This document shows, piece by piece, positions 14,901-25,420 of a stretch of DNA of 64,000 nucleotides; the first letter of the stretch is position 1, and the number at the start of each line of letters is the position of its first letter. The translations under genes and the position numbers were made by a program. The stretch covers positions 205,150 to 269,149 of the forward strand of contig KB292506.1 in NCBI GenBank assembly GCA_000328365.1, read 5' to 3'. The stretch is from Capitella teleta (Eukaryota > Annelida > Polychaeta > Capitellidae). The notes beneath the pieces were generated by a model. The model worked only from the letters and a program-made list of their open reading frames with translations. It made no database searches and was not told where the DNA came from.

Positions 14901-16402
14901 ATGATATCGTGTTGCCATGGTTACCACGTGTGTTTCCGGGTGAATGCAAGCGTTGCTGCCATCGCACCCGCAAACAACACTGCTGTTCCTTCTGCGAACT
15001 AGGAAGCGAGAGAGCACTCTGCCTTCAGTCGATCGCTCACTTCACCAGACACAACGCCCCTGCTGCAGTACCTATCAATCCCATTGATCAGAAAGGTTCA
15101 CGCACCAAGTATAAAAAAGCAACACACCATGCCTATTCACTCTCAAAGACAGACACCCTTTGTTCGCGCTTCAATACTATTGTATTGCATCAGTTGTAGA
15201 ATGTTTTCATTCAGAGCCATTATCGTTTCAAGCAAGAATGTGCTGATGGACGCATGTTGATGCCGATTAGGGTTATAAGGGTCTGGTGGGAAGAATTGGG
15301 CGGAGGAGACGGTGAGGAAGGAAGTTGAGGAAGACGAGAGGAGTCGAATGAAGAGAGGGGTGGGACGGGAGAAGACCGGAAGAAGCAGGGAAAGAAGGAG
15401 AGGAGTAGAGAAGAGAGAAGAAATATGGAGAGAACGAAGAGGAGTAGGATGAGAAATGAGAGGAGCGAAAGAAAGAGTTGATCGAGTCAGGCTGGAGTTT
15501 GGTGCTATCTTGTGTAAACATGGATAAACACCGTGCTTGTAAAATTTCTTGAGTGCAACCAATTTGAGGAGAAGGAACTGATCGAGGGGAAGTATAATTG
15601 CTTCATTGGAATAATGCAGCTAAACTGTGCTGTGCACAATTTTGCGACGAACTGCATAAGTGAGCATGCTTTTTTCGATTAGTGCAATTTATGGCACTTG
15701 GTGCCAATGATATTACTCTTTATATATTGCAAGCGTGCACATCAATATTTCATGACGAAAGGGCCTTCTTACCTGGCACGACTCACATGACCATGTCGAG
15801 AAGTTTTCCCTGCAATCAAATTTCGCTAACACCTCGAGAAAATTCACATACGCCTGTTTGGCCAACGCTTCTCGTTGAAGCAGCGCCTGAAAGCACATCC
15901 TGCACTGTCGTTCAGGGACATTGGCGATGTCACACTGGTGCAGGTCGAGTGCGTTGTACGCCAAATAGCGATCACAAAAGTCGAGTCGAGTCCGACGCAG
16001 AATTCGCACTCTGTCCTGCGCCGATTCACTCTTGCCTGCATTTCCGGCGCAGATGATGGCATCAATCCCGTGTTGGTTTCCAAGGCACAGTTCTCCCTCG
16101 CACGAATATTCTTGATTATCAGAAATGTATTTCAATGACACAACAGGCAATGATGAAGTTGAGGTGGGAGGTGAGGAGTGTGACGTGTGACTGGTGTTGA
16201 TCGAAGGTATGTTCCACGGTGGGGCCTTTCCTGGTGGCGTTCCATGCAGACACATGCACACGCCTAACTGCTCAAGCAGAAGGAGGACGCACAGGAGGTA
16301 CGATGTGGTCCTTATCCAATCGTTGCCATGGTGATGGCCAATGATTTGTAATCGATGTAAAATGATTTTCAGAGACCGAGTGACATGACTGGTGTATCTC
16401 AT
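2706..16402 (-). CDS. NALF1: NALF/FAM155 family NALCN channel auxiliary factor
   Basis: Three exons on the minus strand (16402-15773, 6781-6598, 2971-2706) join in frame to 359 residues, with splice phases 0 and 1 and good donor and acceptor sites. The family (vertebrate NALF1/2, fly Mid1, worm NLF-1) helps the NALCN sodium-leak channel fold and reach the membrane and caps it outside the cell. A hydrophobic segment lies at residues 32-52, then a cysteine-rich domain at about 143-271. Two motifs match human NALF1: YKDWLC (human YKAWLC) and PCPDYCLQVQKRCPYFLP (human PCKQYCLEVQTRCPFILP). A second hydrophobic stretch near the C terminus (PLTILIIAQVLFIVW) matches the tail of NALF1. The human protein is about 100 residues longer, largely from a polyglutamine-rich N-terminal region that is absent here. 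Splicing was inferred by eye; the start could lie in an upstream exon. Confidence 0.9.
3050..3209. repeat. 41-bp minisatellite, block 1
   Basis: About 3.5 copies with a 41-bp period, starting near 3061, 3102, 3143 and 3184. Each reads roughly GATCATGTGGCAATCCATG followed by a TTTGAATCAGCAAATATTCT half. The same unit recurs at 4.97-5.45 kb. Confidence 0.9.
4963..5452. repeat. 41-bp minisatellite, block 2
   Basis: About 11 full copies with a strict 41-bp period, starting near 4993, 5034, 5075 and onward to 5403, plus partial copies at each end. Some copies are nearly identical to one another, others differ at three to six positions. The unit is that of the block at 3.05-3.21 kb, in the same orientation. 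Confidence 0.93.
6598..6781 (-). CDS. NALF1: NALF exon 2
   Basis: Encodes residues 211-271, the best conserved part of the family. It opens with MAYKDWLC directly after the CESCQ of exon 1, matching the human order SCPEDCK then YKAWLC, and ends FLCT. The acceptor is TCTTTCTCAG and the donor ACAG|GTAAGT, phase 1. This exon stands alone in about 12 kb of repeat-rich intron. Confidence 0.92.
7084..7135 (+). promoter_or_regulatory. Candidate TATA/CRE promoter-like patch
   Basis: TGACGTC at 7099-7105, a core CRE, lies about 20 bp before TATATAAG at about 7122, followed by a moderately GC-rich leader. The spacing and content resemble a TATA promoter on the plus strand, antisense to NALF. No coding sequence follows it, so any product would be non-coding. 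The motifs are short and could occur by chance. Confidence 0.25.
15288..15482. repeat. Long polypurine tract
   Basis: About 190 bp with very few pyrimidines on the plus strand, mixed GA/GGA rather than a fixed unit. It lies 290 bp into NALF intron 1 from the exon 1 donor, so the NALF pre-mRNA carries it as a CU-rich stretch. It is the longest of a series with the same polarity. Confidence 0.85.
15773..16402 (-). CDS. NALF1: NALF exon 1
   Basis: Encodes residues 1-210: a short N-terminal tail, the membrane segment (TTSYLLCVLLLLEQL), a serine/threonine-rich linker, and the first half of the cysteine-rich domain ending in WSCESCQ. The donor is CAG|GTAAGA, phase 0. The chosen ATG has A at -3. 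A minimal ATG-TGA reading frame lies 13 nt upstream. The sequence just before that, ending CTTTCAG, could be a splice acceptor, so an upstream 5' exon is possible. Confidence 0.88.
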
Positions 16403-16867
16403 GGTGAGGTCACATCTGAAAGCACTGGCGCCCGAACGAGGGAAGAAGCTGAGGTTGCAGAGATGAAGGGAGAAGAAGAGGAGCTAGAGAAGGAGAAGGA
16501 AGAGGAGGAAGAGACGTAGGAGGGCGAGCAGCAAGTATTCCAGATCATGGTTCACTATCTTTCCATTCTTCATGCGATGCTTTTCTTGAAGAACATTGAT
16601 TCTTGCATCGCAAATGGTCGCACACACACAAGCACGGCCGCCGTATATTCCCACACAAAGATCCGCAATTACCACGGAGCCAGTCTCGGCTCAGAATCAC
16701 TAGGAATCAGACACAGAACGCATTATCCGAGGAATCGCAAGGTCGACTCTCGGCTCGGAATTACAGCCGCCATTACAGCTCAGTGTGCGCATGCGCTTGT
16801 ACAGCACTGCTCTGGATGGATCAATAAGAACGACGACACACATGCGGCGGTGGCGGCCGAAGCGATG

Positions 16868-16903
<36 letters not shown>

Positions 16904-16950
16904 GGCCAATGATCAAAGAGCATGCAGTGTGCGGCCGCGTATATCGGACG
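16403..16950 (-). promoter_or_regulatory. Upstream region of NALF
   Basis: The likely 5' UTR or first-exon and promoter zone of NALF, read on the minus strand. It includes the ATGTGA start-stop element at 16410-16415, a polypurine tract on the plus strand at 16.44-16.53 kb, and an 11-copy CTG/CAG array at 16870-16902. GC- and CpG-rich sequence follows at 16.92-16.97 kb. No TATA box is evident. The transcription start cannot be placed. Confidence 0.45.
16870..16902. repeat. (CTG)11 / (CAG)11 trinucleotide array
   Basis: Eleven perfect CTG copies on the plus strand, so CAG in the sense of the NALF transcript, about 470 bp upstream of the NALF start. In one minus-strand frame it would give an alanine run within a 69-codon upstream frame. 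It is not in frame with the NALF protein as read here. Confidence 0.95.
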
Positions 16951-19140
16951 CGGTTTCGCGTATAATTCCCCTCTTCTCCTTACATAAGATTATATTCACT
17001 CCCTAAGGAAACTTTGTGGTCGGCTTCAGTCTATAATGCACCCAATATTGAAATGCCACTAAGCACTGATTCTATGTATGTTCCAATTTGTTTGCACTTG
17101 TCTGAATTGGTGGAAAACTTCGTCCGAATTACCAAAGGCTTCGGATGCACTGATTACGCTCACAGTGAGCCACAGAACATGGAGATTGAAGCATGATTAC
17201 TCTGCCATTTTATGTTTGGGTCGCCATAATTATATGGAATGTTACGTTTCTCCTAAGTAAGAATAATTTATATCCCTTGTACAGTGAGCTATTTTGTGGT
17301 CACATGATGATAATTCCAATGAGTTAATGATTATGATTAAGAGAGTAACCCTGGATCATTGGACCCTCGCCTAGTCCACTGAGGCCATCTAGGCCGCTTA
17401 ACTAAGTGAAATAAAAAGCTTAGAAAAAAAATGTCTGAATGCCAGGAGTACATAAGTGACCATTACTATGCAAGAAAGTGGTATATCAGCATTCAAGTCT
17501 CAAAAAACAAAAAATACTGTGTTTGATTATTCTCAAAAACAAAGATGGTGTGCTATTAGACAAACTTGTCATTTACTTAGGAATACATAATGACATTCAA
17601 TCATTTGCCTGACAAAGACTCAAAGAGTCAAAATGTTATTCTTCAAATTAAAGGAATTTTCCTAACAATACCTCCAATTTGAAGTGGTTCAAACGTCGTA
17701 TTTTTTGTTTGCTGTCGATGTGACGTGAATGAATATTTGTTTTCATTACATAATAACAGACACATATACATGGCTTTACATTGTTGTCTCTCTAACTCCT
17801 GATTTCAGTTACAGTCTTTTTTTCATAACCACCAAGTACAATGTTCAAGACGCCGTGCACAATAAGTCTGTTTATGTGCATGGACAAGTGTTAGTCACGC
17901 TGTAATTGACCTTTTATTTTTATTCAAATATTTCAGCTCTGCTATTAATGTTGACTTTACTGATATAATTACAATTTGATACCCGACTGCGTTCGGGTCG
18001 TACATTGAGCTTTTAACGCCAACCCCAAGGACTGATTCCATCATAATCTACCGTTTGATATTCATTCGTGTGTATCTGTGTTCAATTTTGAATCATAACG
18101 TTTTCCTTCTTATTTTAACAGATTGTGTTTTTAAGATGTCAATAACCCATGCACGTGGACCTACCTGTAGATGCAATGGCTTTTATCGAACTTTAATTTG
18201 CATTTAATTTCTTCTACTCGAACTTTTATGATGCTATTGTATTTTTTTAAGCTGGCACTTCTTATTGGTTTTACTGTTCTGCCATGCTATTGCATGCATT
18301 GATTTATTTCTTTTCTTTAGATGCATGAACCTTAATTAATAAATAAAATAAATGATCGAATTAGAACCCTCATATCCACCACAGCATGACACATCACATA
18401 TAGTCATTTTGGTAATTTTTGTCATTTTTGTCATTTGGTCGCAGTACAACTTGTGCTCATTGTGCGTTGACTGGCCATGCACTCAAATCGATGAATATAA
18501 TTTTATTTTAAGGCATATTTTTCCCTGTCAGAACTAGTTTTAATTGAGCGCACTTCTACTAATATCACTGCCAAAGGCTCATTTTGGGTGCCAAAAGTTT
18601 GATTTGTGGGCCTCCCATAACAATTTCTCGAAATATTTATTCGCTAATTTTAATTTTAATCGAGTAGGCCTACACTGCTTGTGTATTGGCTTTGCTGTGG
18701 TGAACATTACGTGAAATTCTATGGACACAAAAATTAAGTTAACACGGTTAACTAATTAAGTTAGCGCTAGAAAGGTGCATAAAAAATATCCGCCCATTTT
18801 TCATGATTCAATCAAAAAGCTACGCTACCATTTAAATTAATTATTCCGCCACGCATGTTAAATATTTGGGTTGTGTGAAAGATACACATACCTGAGGCAT
18901 CTGCTGCCGCCTTAAGATTTTGCCTCACTGATAATTTAGTTCAATATTATGTCACTATGCATTCGTGACTAAATGGATATTTTAAAGTGACAAAATATTG
19001 ACTGTACCCATATATTTATGCACAATTCTGGATAATTATACCCCTCTCTTTTATTGATTTTATAATATTTAGATTTTTAACATGATACTTCAATATGTGA
19101 CTGAAGGAATAAATGATGCTCTTTCGGGGAAATAAAATAT
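16951..19140. other. Intergenic DNA, no gene seen
   Basis: AT-rich sequence without recognisable coding segments. A small GC hairpin (CCCGA, 6 nt, TCGGG) sits near 17,983. An AATAAATAAAATAAATG stretch near 18,340 could be a retroelement tail, but no element body is visible before it. Confidence 0.6.
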
Positions 19141-20604
19141 TTGAGTCCGAATCATCTTATTATTCATTAATTATAAACGCAATTTACGGTCCATTCTACG
19201 ACGTGCTGAGCGACAACATTATGACGAACTCTTCTCCAGACACAAGACAAACCCCCTTTAATCCTGGGATATCATCAAAGAAATTATTCACAAAAAGCAA
19301 ACAAATACATGTCAACCACAACAATACACTTTGGAAATTAACAAGAAAGAAATATCTGACCCACTCTTTGTCAGTGAGACGTTTAATGCGCATTTTAATG
19401 TTGATCCATCGTTGGCTGCTTCCATTTCTCCATCGCTCGATGATCCTCTCATAAATTTCCCAACCCACTCTTTCTTCGATGTTTTCGAGGCAAACAACAC
19501 TGAGATTAAGAACATCATCAGAGAATTGAAGAACTGTGCTCCCGGTCCTGATGTTCTACCATGGTCTGTTCCGAAGGACACTGTGGATCTTTTTACTCCA
19601 ATACATCATTAACCTTTCACTCTCTCAATGCGTCTTTCCCAATGAACTAAAATTGCCCAAATTAAACCTGTATATAAAAACGGTTCTAGAACAAGCGTGA
19701 ACAACTATCGTTCAATCTCCCTACTTCCTTCCTTCTAAAAAGTTCTCGAAAAGTGCATGGCGTCACGTCTTATCGATTTCATCCCCTGAACATAATATCC
19801 TCTACAAATATCAGTTTGGTTTCCGCTCGAAGCACAGTACAAATATGGCCCTGAATCTGATGGTTGACAAAATCACAAACAGTTTTGATGAAAGAAAAGT
19901 TCTTGTTGGAGTTGCCTTAGACTTTTGAAAAGCCTTTGATACCATTGATGTTTCAATTCTTTTGTCAAAACTCCAAAAGTACGGAATTCGAGGTAATTGC
20001 CATCAATGGTTTCACAGCTATCTATCTCCATGGTCGGCAACAATTTGTCGGCCTCGAAAACACAAGGCCATCCCTTCTAACAAACACCTGCCACAAGGGT
20101 CTATTTTAGGTCCGTTATTATTCTTCCTCTATATTAATGCTTTTAAAGCCCAACTTAAGACTTTCTATTTTAACCTTGTATTTTCTAGTATTTAATGATT
20201 TTCCTTTTTACCTCTGTACAGCGCATTTGAATGTTCTTTGATATTGCTGAAAATGCGTTTTAAATGTAATAAATGAAATGAAATGAAATGAAATGAAATA
20301 TTAACGACTTGCCTCAATCATCTGATCTGCTCCTATCATCTTTGCGGGTGACACGCGCGTTTTCTTTTGTACGAAGAATGTCAACGATTGCATCGCCAAA
20401 GTGAATACTGAGATGAACAATCTAGTTCTGTGGATACGCTGTAATAAGCTGTCGTTAAATTTAGACAAAACCCAACACATCATATACTCTTCATGTACAC
20501 TCCCTCCGAATCCACTCCCAGTTGTCATTGAAGACAAACTCATCAAACGTGTCAACTCTTTTAAATTCTTAGGCGTCATTATTGACGACAAGTTATCTTG
20601 GTGT
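19141..20604 (+). mobile_element. LINE reverse transcriptase, 5' part
   Basis: A decayed non-LTR retrotransposon of the Jockey/CR1 type. Readable pieces include a linker before RT (ETFNAHFNVDPSLAASI), APGPDVLPWSVPK, KLQKYGIRG, LPQGSILGPLLFFLYIN, and the region after the catalytic loop (NKLSLNLDKTQHIIYSS, SFKFLGVIIDDKLSW). The catalytic FADD-type motif reads FAGDT, so a metal-binding aspartate is lost. Several frame shifts separate the pieces, and the 5' end is truncated, its start uncertain by about 100 bp. The element is interrupted at 20,138 by a short insert and at 20,605 by a Ty3/Gypsy element. It resumes at 24,810. Confidence 0.85.
20138..20297 (+). mobile_element. 160-bp truncated LINE/SINE-like insert
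   Basis: This 160-bp segment interrupts the LINE between FFLYIN and DLPQ of the reverse transcriptase. It is flanked by a perfect 7-bp duplication, ATATTAA, at 20131-20137 and 20298-20304. It ends in a GTACAGCGCATTTGAATG segment and an (AAATG)n tail, the kind of 3' end common in L2/CR1-like LINEs and their SINEs. The beginning can be read as the last residues of a LINE protein (FKAQLKTFYFNLVF), which favours a severely 5'-truncated LINE copy. Confidence 0.75.
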
Positions 20605-20789
20605 TGTAGTGCCTCGTTCAAGCATCGTGAACAAATTCATGTCGAACAGTGATTGAGCAGATACGCTCAGGGATCCCCCAGGGGATCTCCCGTCTGCACT
20701 AACGGGTATATATACCAGGCATGCTCGTCAATAAAGACAGTGAATTCAGTAGAGCCCAATTGACTCGTGTGTTTCATTGAGCTTCTACA
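20605..20789 (+). repeat. 5' LTR of the Ty3/Gypsy element
   Basis: 185 bp beginning TGTAG and ending CTACA. It contains a TATATATA box about 100 bp in and an AATAAA signal some 30 bp later, the expected U3-R order. It inserted within the LINE after codons for KLSW. Confidence 0.95.
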
Positions 20790-20918
20790 ATTGGTGACCC
20801 TGAAACGTTGATTGGCATATGCAATCCGTTGTATCCGCCTAGGGTGCAGATACCCTCTGCAGCCCAGTCACCGCCTAGTCGTGCAACCACGCTAGCCGCT
20901 TAGAACTACAAACAAGAC

Positions 20919-21638
20919 ATGCCCGAAGCTGATGCTGCCGCCGCCGCTGCCGCTGTAGCAGCCACAGTCTCAATCAAGTTGCCAAGCTTTTGGTGTTCTG
21001 GATCTGCTGCTTGGTTTTTCCAAGCTGAAGCGCAGTTCGCGCTGCGCGGCATCGTCTCAGATGAGACAAAGTACTACTACGTGGTGGCCGCGTTGGACTC
21101 AACCACCGCACACCGAGCCACGTCAGTCCTGCAGGACCCGCCAGCTGGTGATACGAAGTATCAAAGCCTCAAAGACTTCTTACTCGGAGCGTTTGAGCCG
21201 ACAGAAGCAGAGAGAGGAGAGCGCCTACTGGCAGTATCGGATCTGGGGGATGGTAAACCCTCCGAGCTCGCTGATCGTATCCTGGCCCTGAACGGCACTG
21301 CCCCTCAGCATTTTTTGCTGCGCAGCCTGTTTTTACGGGCCTTGCCAGCAGCAGTGAGGAACGCCATCTCCACTTCGCCACTTAAGGACCTGCGACAGCT
21401 CGCCTTGGAAGCTGACAAGGTTGCCGCCTCCTGTGCAGGCTCGTTCTTTGTCACCTCTGCCACAGAACAACCTGCTACCGCACCAGAGGTCCTCGCACTC
21501 GGCACTACAAGAACGTCCCGCCGTCTGTGTAAGTACCATCAACGGTTCGGCCGCAGTGCTAAGCGGTGCTGCTCGCCATGCGACTGGACAACAGAACCAC
21601 CACGGCGCCAGGGAAACGCCGAGGCGGGCCCGCGCTAG
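20919..21638 (+). other. gag region of the Ty3/Gypsy element
   Basis: An alanine-rich N terminus is followed by a capsid-like region in which W and F positions recall the CsRn1-clade gag (FWCSGSAAWFFQAEAQFALR). Near the end a cluster of Cys and His residues (CKYHQRFGRSAKRCCSPC) is characteristic of that clade. Treated as part of a transposon fossil, not a host gene. Confidence 0.85.
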
Positions 21639-21639
21639 T

Positions 21640-24620
21640 GACCAGCGTGGGTCCGTGCCCCTCACGAGACACTTTGTTCACGGTTAGAGACTCCAACACA
21701 GGCCTTGTGTTTTTAGTGGACACAGGTGCACAAGTATCCGTCATCCCGGCAACCTCCACTGATTGAGCCCTTGGACAGCGGCAAGATGCAATGCAGCTTC
21801 AAGCCGCCAACGGCACCTCCATCCCCACGTATGGGTCAAGCGACGTGAGGTTGTGTCTTGGGAACAGAAAGTTCACAGCTCGTCTGGTGCGTGCTGGAGT
21901 ACAGCGTGCCCTGCTTGGAGCATATTTTCTACATCGGCACCACCTACTCGTAGACGTCACGGGACGTCGCCTAGTGGATGCGGCCACTCTGTCCACCGTG
22001 GTTGGATCCTCAGCAACCAGCACAGCCAGTGCAGGCAGATGTTGGGTGACACCCGTTCACCTAGACCCGTGCGCACTCCTCCTGCAGGAGTTTCCTGGAG
22101 TCACGCAGCCAGACTTTGCTCGGCACGAGCCCCGTCACGGAGTGCACCATCACGTGGTCACGAAAGGCCCTCCTGTCTGGGCCAGACCACGCCGGCTGAA
22201 CCCGGAGAAACTCTTAGCTGCCAAGCAAGAGTTCGAGAATCTCCACAGCATGGGTATTATTCGTCCCTCAGACAGCGCCTGGTCTTCGCCTCTACACCTG
22301 GTGAAGAAAGCTAATGGAGAATGGCGCCCGTGCGGGGACTACCGGAGACTCAACGCATCAACAGAGCCAGACCGGTACCCCGTCCCACACATCCACGACT
22401 TTGCAGCGCAACTGCATGGCGCCACAGTGTTCAGCAAACTGGATCTTGTCCGAGGATATCATCAAATCCCCGTAGCTCCAGAGGACATCAGCAAGACCGC
22501 AGTAACAACGCCTTTTGGGTTATGGGAGTTCCTCAGGATGCCTTTTGGCCTCCGTAACACTGGCCAGTCTTTCCAGAGGCTCATGGATTCGGTTCTCCGT
22601 GGCCTAGAAAGAGTCTACGTCTACATGGATGACGTCCTGGTGGGCTCGGCAAACATGGAGCAACACTTAGTGCAACTACGGGCAATGTTTCAGCGCCTGC
22701 TAGACAATGGTCTCCTGCTTCGTCCCGACAAGTGCGAATTTGCGAAGTCAAGCTTGGACTTTTTAGGACACCGGGTAGATGCTGCCGGACTTCAGCCACG
22801 ACCGACCACCGTCAGAGCAGTCCAGGATTTCCCATTACCAGAGACGCCGCGCCGTCTTCGCACCTTCTTTGGTATGATGCACTATTTTCATAGGTTCATG
22901 CCCAACGCCGCCTCTGAACTCCAGCCTCTACATGACCTAGCCTGTGCTAAGCCAAGCACTGCTGCTATCCCTTGGACAGAGGTCACCCGGAACATCTTCA
23001 CATCAGCCAAGTCACTGGTAGCTAACGCTGCCACCCTGGCTCACCCCATCAAGGACGCCCCTCTAGTGCTATGTACAGATGCCTCTGACATCGGCGTGGG
23101 AGCCTCCCTGGAGCAATGGCAAGGAGATCGCTGGGTTCCACTTGGTTTCTTCAGCAGGCACCTCAGACCCCCCGAGCGCCGGTACAGCACCTTTGATAGG
23201 GAGCTACTGGCAGCCTACTTGGCAATCAGGCACTTCCAGCACTCCATTGAAGGGAGAGAGTGTGTTCTCGTCACCGATCATCAACCATTGACGCTCGCCT
23301 GGAAGAAAGTTGGAGATCCGTGGTCGTCAAGGCAACAGCGACATTTGGCGGTGATCTCGGAGATGATGACTAACGTTCAACACCGACGGGGCAACAGCAA
23401 CATAGTGGCTGATGCACTGTCCAGAGCGCCTCTGGACGTAGTTACTCTCGCTCTCAGCCATGATGAGATCGCAGAAGCCCAACGTGAATGCCAAGAGGTG
23501 TATGATCTAAGGACCGCCATCACCGGCCTACGGCTCCGCGATGTACAGTTCAAAGAGGATGCCACTAGCATCCTGTGCGACGTCTCCCTAGGACACCCCA
23601 GACCCGTGGTACCCCCAACCCTGCGACGCAGAGTGTTCGACACACTACACGGACTAAGTCACCCTGGGGTTCGAGGATCACAAAATCTCATTGCTCAGCG
23701 CTTTGTGTGGCATCGCAATCGGAAGGATGTTGCAGAGTGGTGTCGAGCTTGCACAGCCTGTCAGCTCGCAAAAATCCACGTGCATGCCAAGGCCCCAGTA
23801 ACCCGCATCCCAGTCACATCGACCCTCTTTGACCAAGTACATGTGGACATCGTTGGGCCCTTACCGCCGTCGCGAGGGTACTCCTATCTGTTCACTGTGA
23901 TCGACCGACACTCCCGCTGGCCGGAGGCACTGCCGATGAAAAGTATCGCAGCCGAGGAATGTGCACAGACCTTCCTGCATGGCTGGGTGTCACGATACGG
24001 TGTGCCCACAGACATCACCAGCGATCGAGGTCGGCAATTCACCTCCAACCTTTGGAACGAGGTAGCTACGTCTCTCGGGTCCAAGTTGCACCGGACCACT
24101 GCCTACCACCCACAGGCCAACGGCATGGTAGAACGGATGCACCGCACCTTGAAGGCAGCCCTACGAGCCCGTCTCACCGGACCAGATTGGATGGGTCAGC
24201 TACCGTGGGTGCTGCTTGGTTTGCGCGTGGCGCATAAGGAGGACTTGGATGCCGCCCCGGCAGACCTAGTTTTCAGGCACAGACCAAGGTTACCTGGAGA
24301 CCTGCTTCCCCTAGGGACGGCTCGTACACCGCCTAAAGTGCCAGAGCACCCAAGCCACCACGGCACACCAAACAGTGCGGTGCCTGCCTCACTGTCCAGA
24401 GCAACAGAGGTGTTCATCCGAGTGGGGGCCCATAGAAGACCGCTGGACATACCGTACTCGGGTCCCTACAAAGTTCTCCGTCGCAGCGCAAAGACCTTCG
24501 TATTCGACGTCAAGAGTCGGCAAGAGACAGTCTCGATCGACCGCCTGAAGGCAGCCGCTACAACAACTCGCAGTGGGAGGGAGAGTCGTCCGCCAATCCG
24601 TCTCGGTGTGGGGGAACCCA
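21640..24620 (+). other. pol region of the Ty3/Gypsy element
   Basis: Domains in order are an aspartic protease (VDTGAQ), reverse transcriptase with YMDDVLV, RNase H ([12 protein letters not shown]), the integrase zinc-binding HHCC region, and the integrase core with its D, D and E positions ([18 protein letters not shown]). A short C-terminal SH3-like domain of Gypsy integrases follows. The order RT-RNaseH-integrase is diagnostic of Ty3/Gypsy rather than Copia. No envelope gene is present. Confidence 0.93.
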
Positions 24621-24805
24621 TGTAGTGCCTTGTTCAAGCACCGTGAACAAATTCATGTCGAACAGTGATTGAGCAGATACACTCAGGGATTCCCCAGGGG
24701 ATCTCCCGTCTGCACTAACGGGTATATATACCAGGCATGCTCGTCAATAAAGACAGTGAATTCAGTAGAGCCCAATTGACTCGTGTGTTTCATTGAGCTC
24801 CTACA
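24621..24805 (+). repeat. 3' LTR of the Ty3/Gypsy element
   Basis: 185 bp, colinear with the left LTR, no gaps, five substitutions, all transitions. It is followed by the GTGT target duplication and then LINE sequence. Confidence 0.95.
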
Positions 24806-24809
24806 GTGT

Positions 24810-25420
24810 CAACACATTTCATATATTCGAGGTAAAATCTGCCAATCTCTCGGCATATTGCGCAGTGCAAGATTACTCCTTAAAAAAAAAGAACAATGAT
24901 AACCCTGTACTATGCATTCATATACCCGTATTTAAACTATTGCCTTGACGTTTGGGGTCACTGCAATACGAACGAATTTCAGTCCTTGCTTAAGACCTAA
25001 AAACGAGCCATCCGTATCATGAACTTCTCTAAAAGAAATACACACACAGAACAGTTATTTAAATCTTTCGAAATTCTTCCATTAAAGCAACTATACATCT
25101 ACTCTGTCTCATTTACAATGTACAAATTTCACCACAAACGTCTCCTTCCATCAATAGACGAACTTTTCACAACAAATGCATCAATTCATTCCATCAACAC
25201 TCGCCAACGCCATCTCCTTCACCCCCCTCGGTGACTCAATAACAAATCGAAAAAGTCCATTAGATTTCGTGATGCATTTATTTGGAACCAAATTGTAAAT
25301 TTCAATGGCGTCAATGTGTATTTTAATATGTTTAAAAAGTCTCTCAAAAGAAATCCCATAACAAATCAACATCAAATATCTCTGATATCACCCCGATAAT
25401 GTTCATTCTGCAATAATTGT
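24810..25420 (+). mobile_element. LINE reverse transcriptase, 3' part
   Basis: This continues the LINE interrupted at 20,605. The first codons read QHISYI-type sequence after KLSW, then YAFIYPYLNYCLDVWGH, KRAIRIMNFSKRNTHTEQLF and KSIRFRDAFIWNQI, the usual C-terminal motifs of Jockey/CR1-type proteins. The frame is broken in several places. The 3' UTR and end are not clear; sequence to about 25,550 may belong to it. Confidence 0.82.

Larger units (their letters stand above)
6782..15772 (-). other. NALF intron 1
   Basis: A 9 kb intron with no other gene that I can support. It contains a TATA/CRE promoter-like patch near 7.1 kb, degenerate tandem repeats around 8.5-8.7 kb, a CT/TTTC tract at 12.87-12.94 kb, and many purine-rich tracts on the plus strand. 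Main tracts: 7.99-8.04, 9.94-10.02, 10.28-10.38, 12.38-12.45, 14.65-14.74 and 15.29-15.48 kb. These read as pyrimidine tracts in the NALF transcript. Open frames across them (for example 9.76-10.28 kb on both strands) are low-complexity artefacts. Confidence 0.7.
20605..24805 (+). mobile_element. Ty3/Gypsy LTR retrotransposon, CsRn1-like
   Basis: A 4.2 kb element bounded by 185-bp LTRs with TGTAG...CTACA ends and a 4-bp target duplication GTGT (20601-20604 and 24806-24809). A primer-binding site starting TGGTGACCC follows the left LTR and resembles the complement of a tRNA-Trp 3' end. A purine tract precedes the right LTR. Parts in order are gag, protease, reverse transcriptase, RNase H and integrase. 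The short gag with a C-H-C-C cluster instead of a classic CCHC knuckle suits the CsRn1 group. The LTRs differ at 5 of 185 positions, about 2.7%, so the insertion is fairly recent. It looks close to whole, with perhaps one or two breaks. Confidence 0.95.

Noticed and set aside
15143-15562. 139-codon minus-strand frame
   Set aside because: Translation of the CU-rich complement of a polypurine tract (S, L, P and F only); no start context and no domain.
17085-17105. Another miR-92-like stretch, TTTGCACTTGTC
   Set aside because: It matches the seed side but not the CCGGCC end; no stem.
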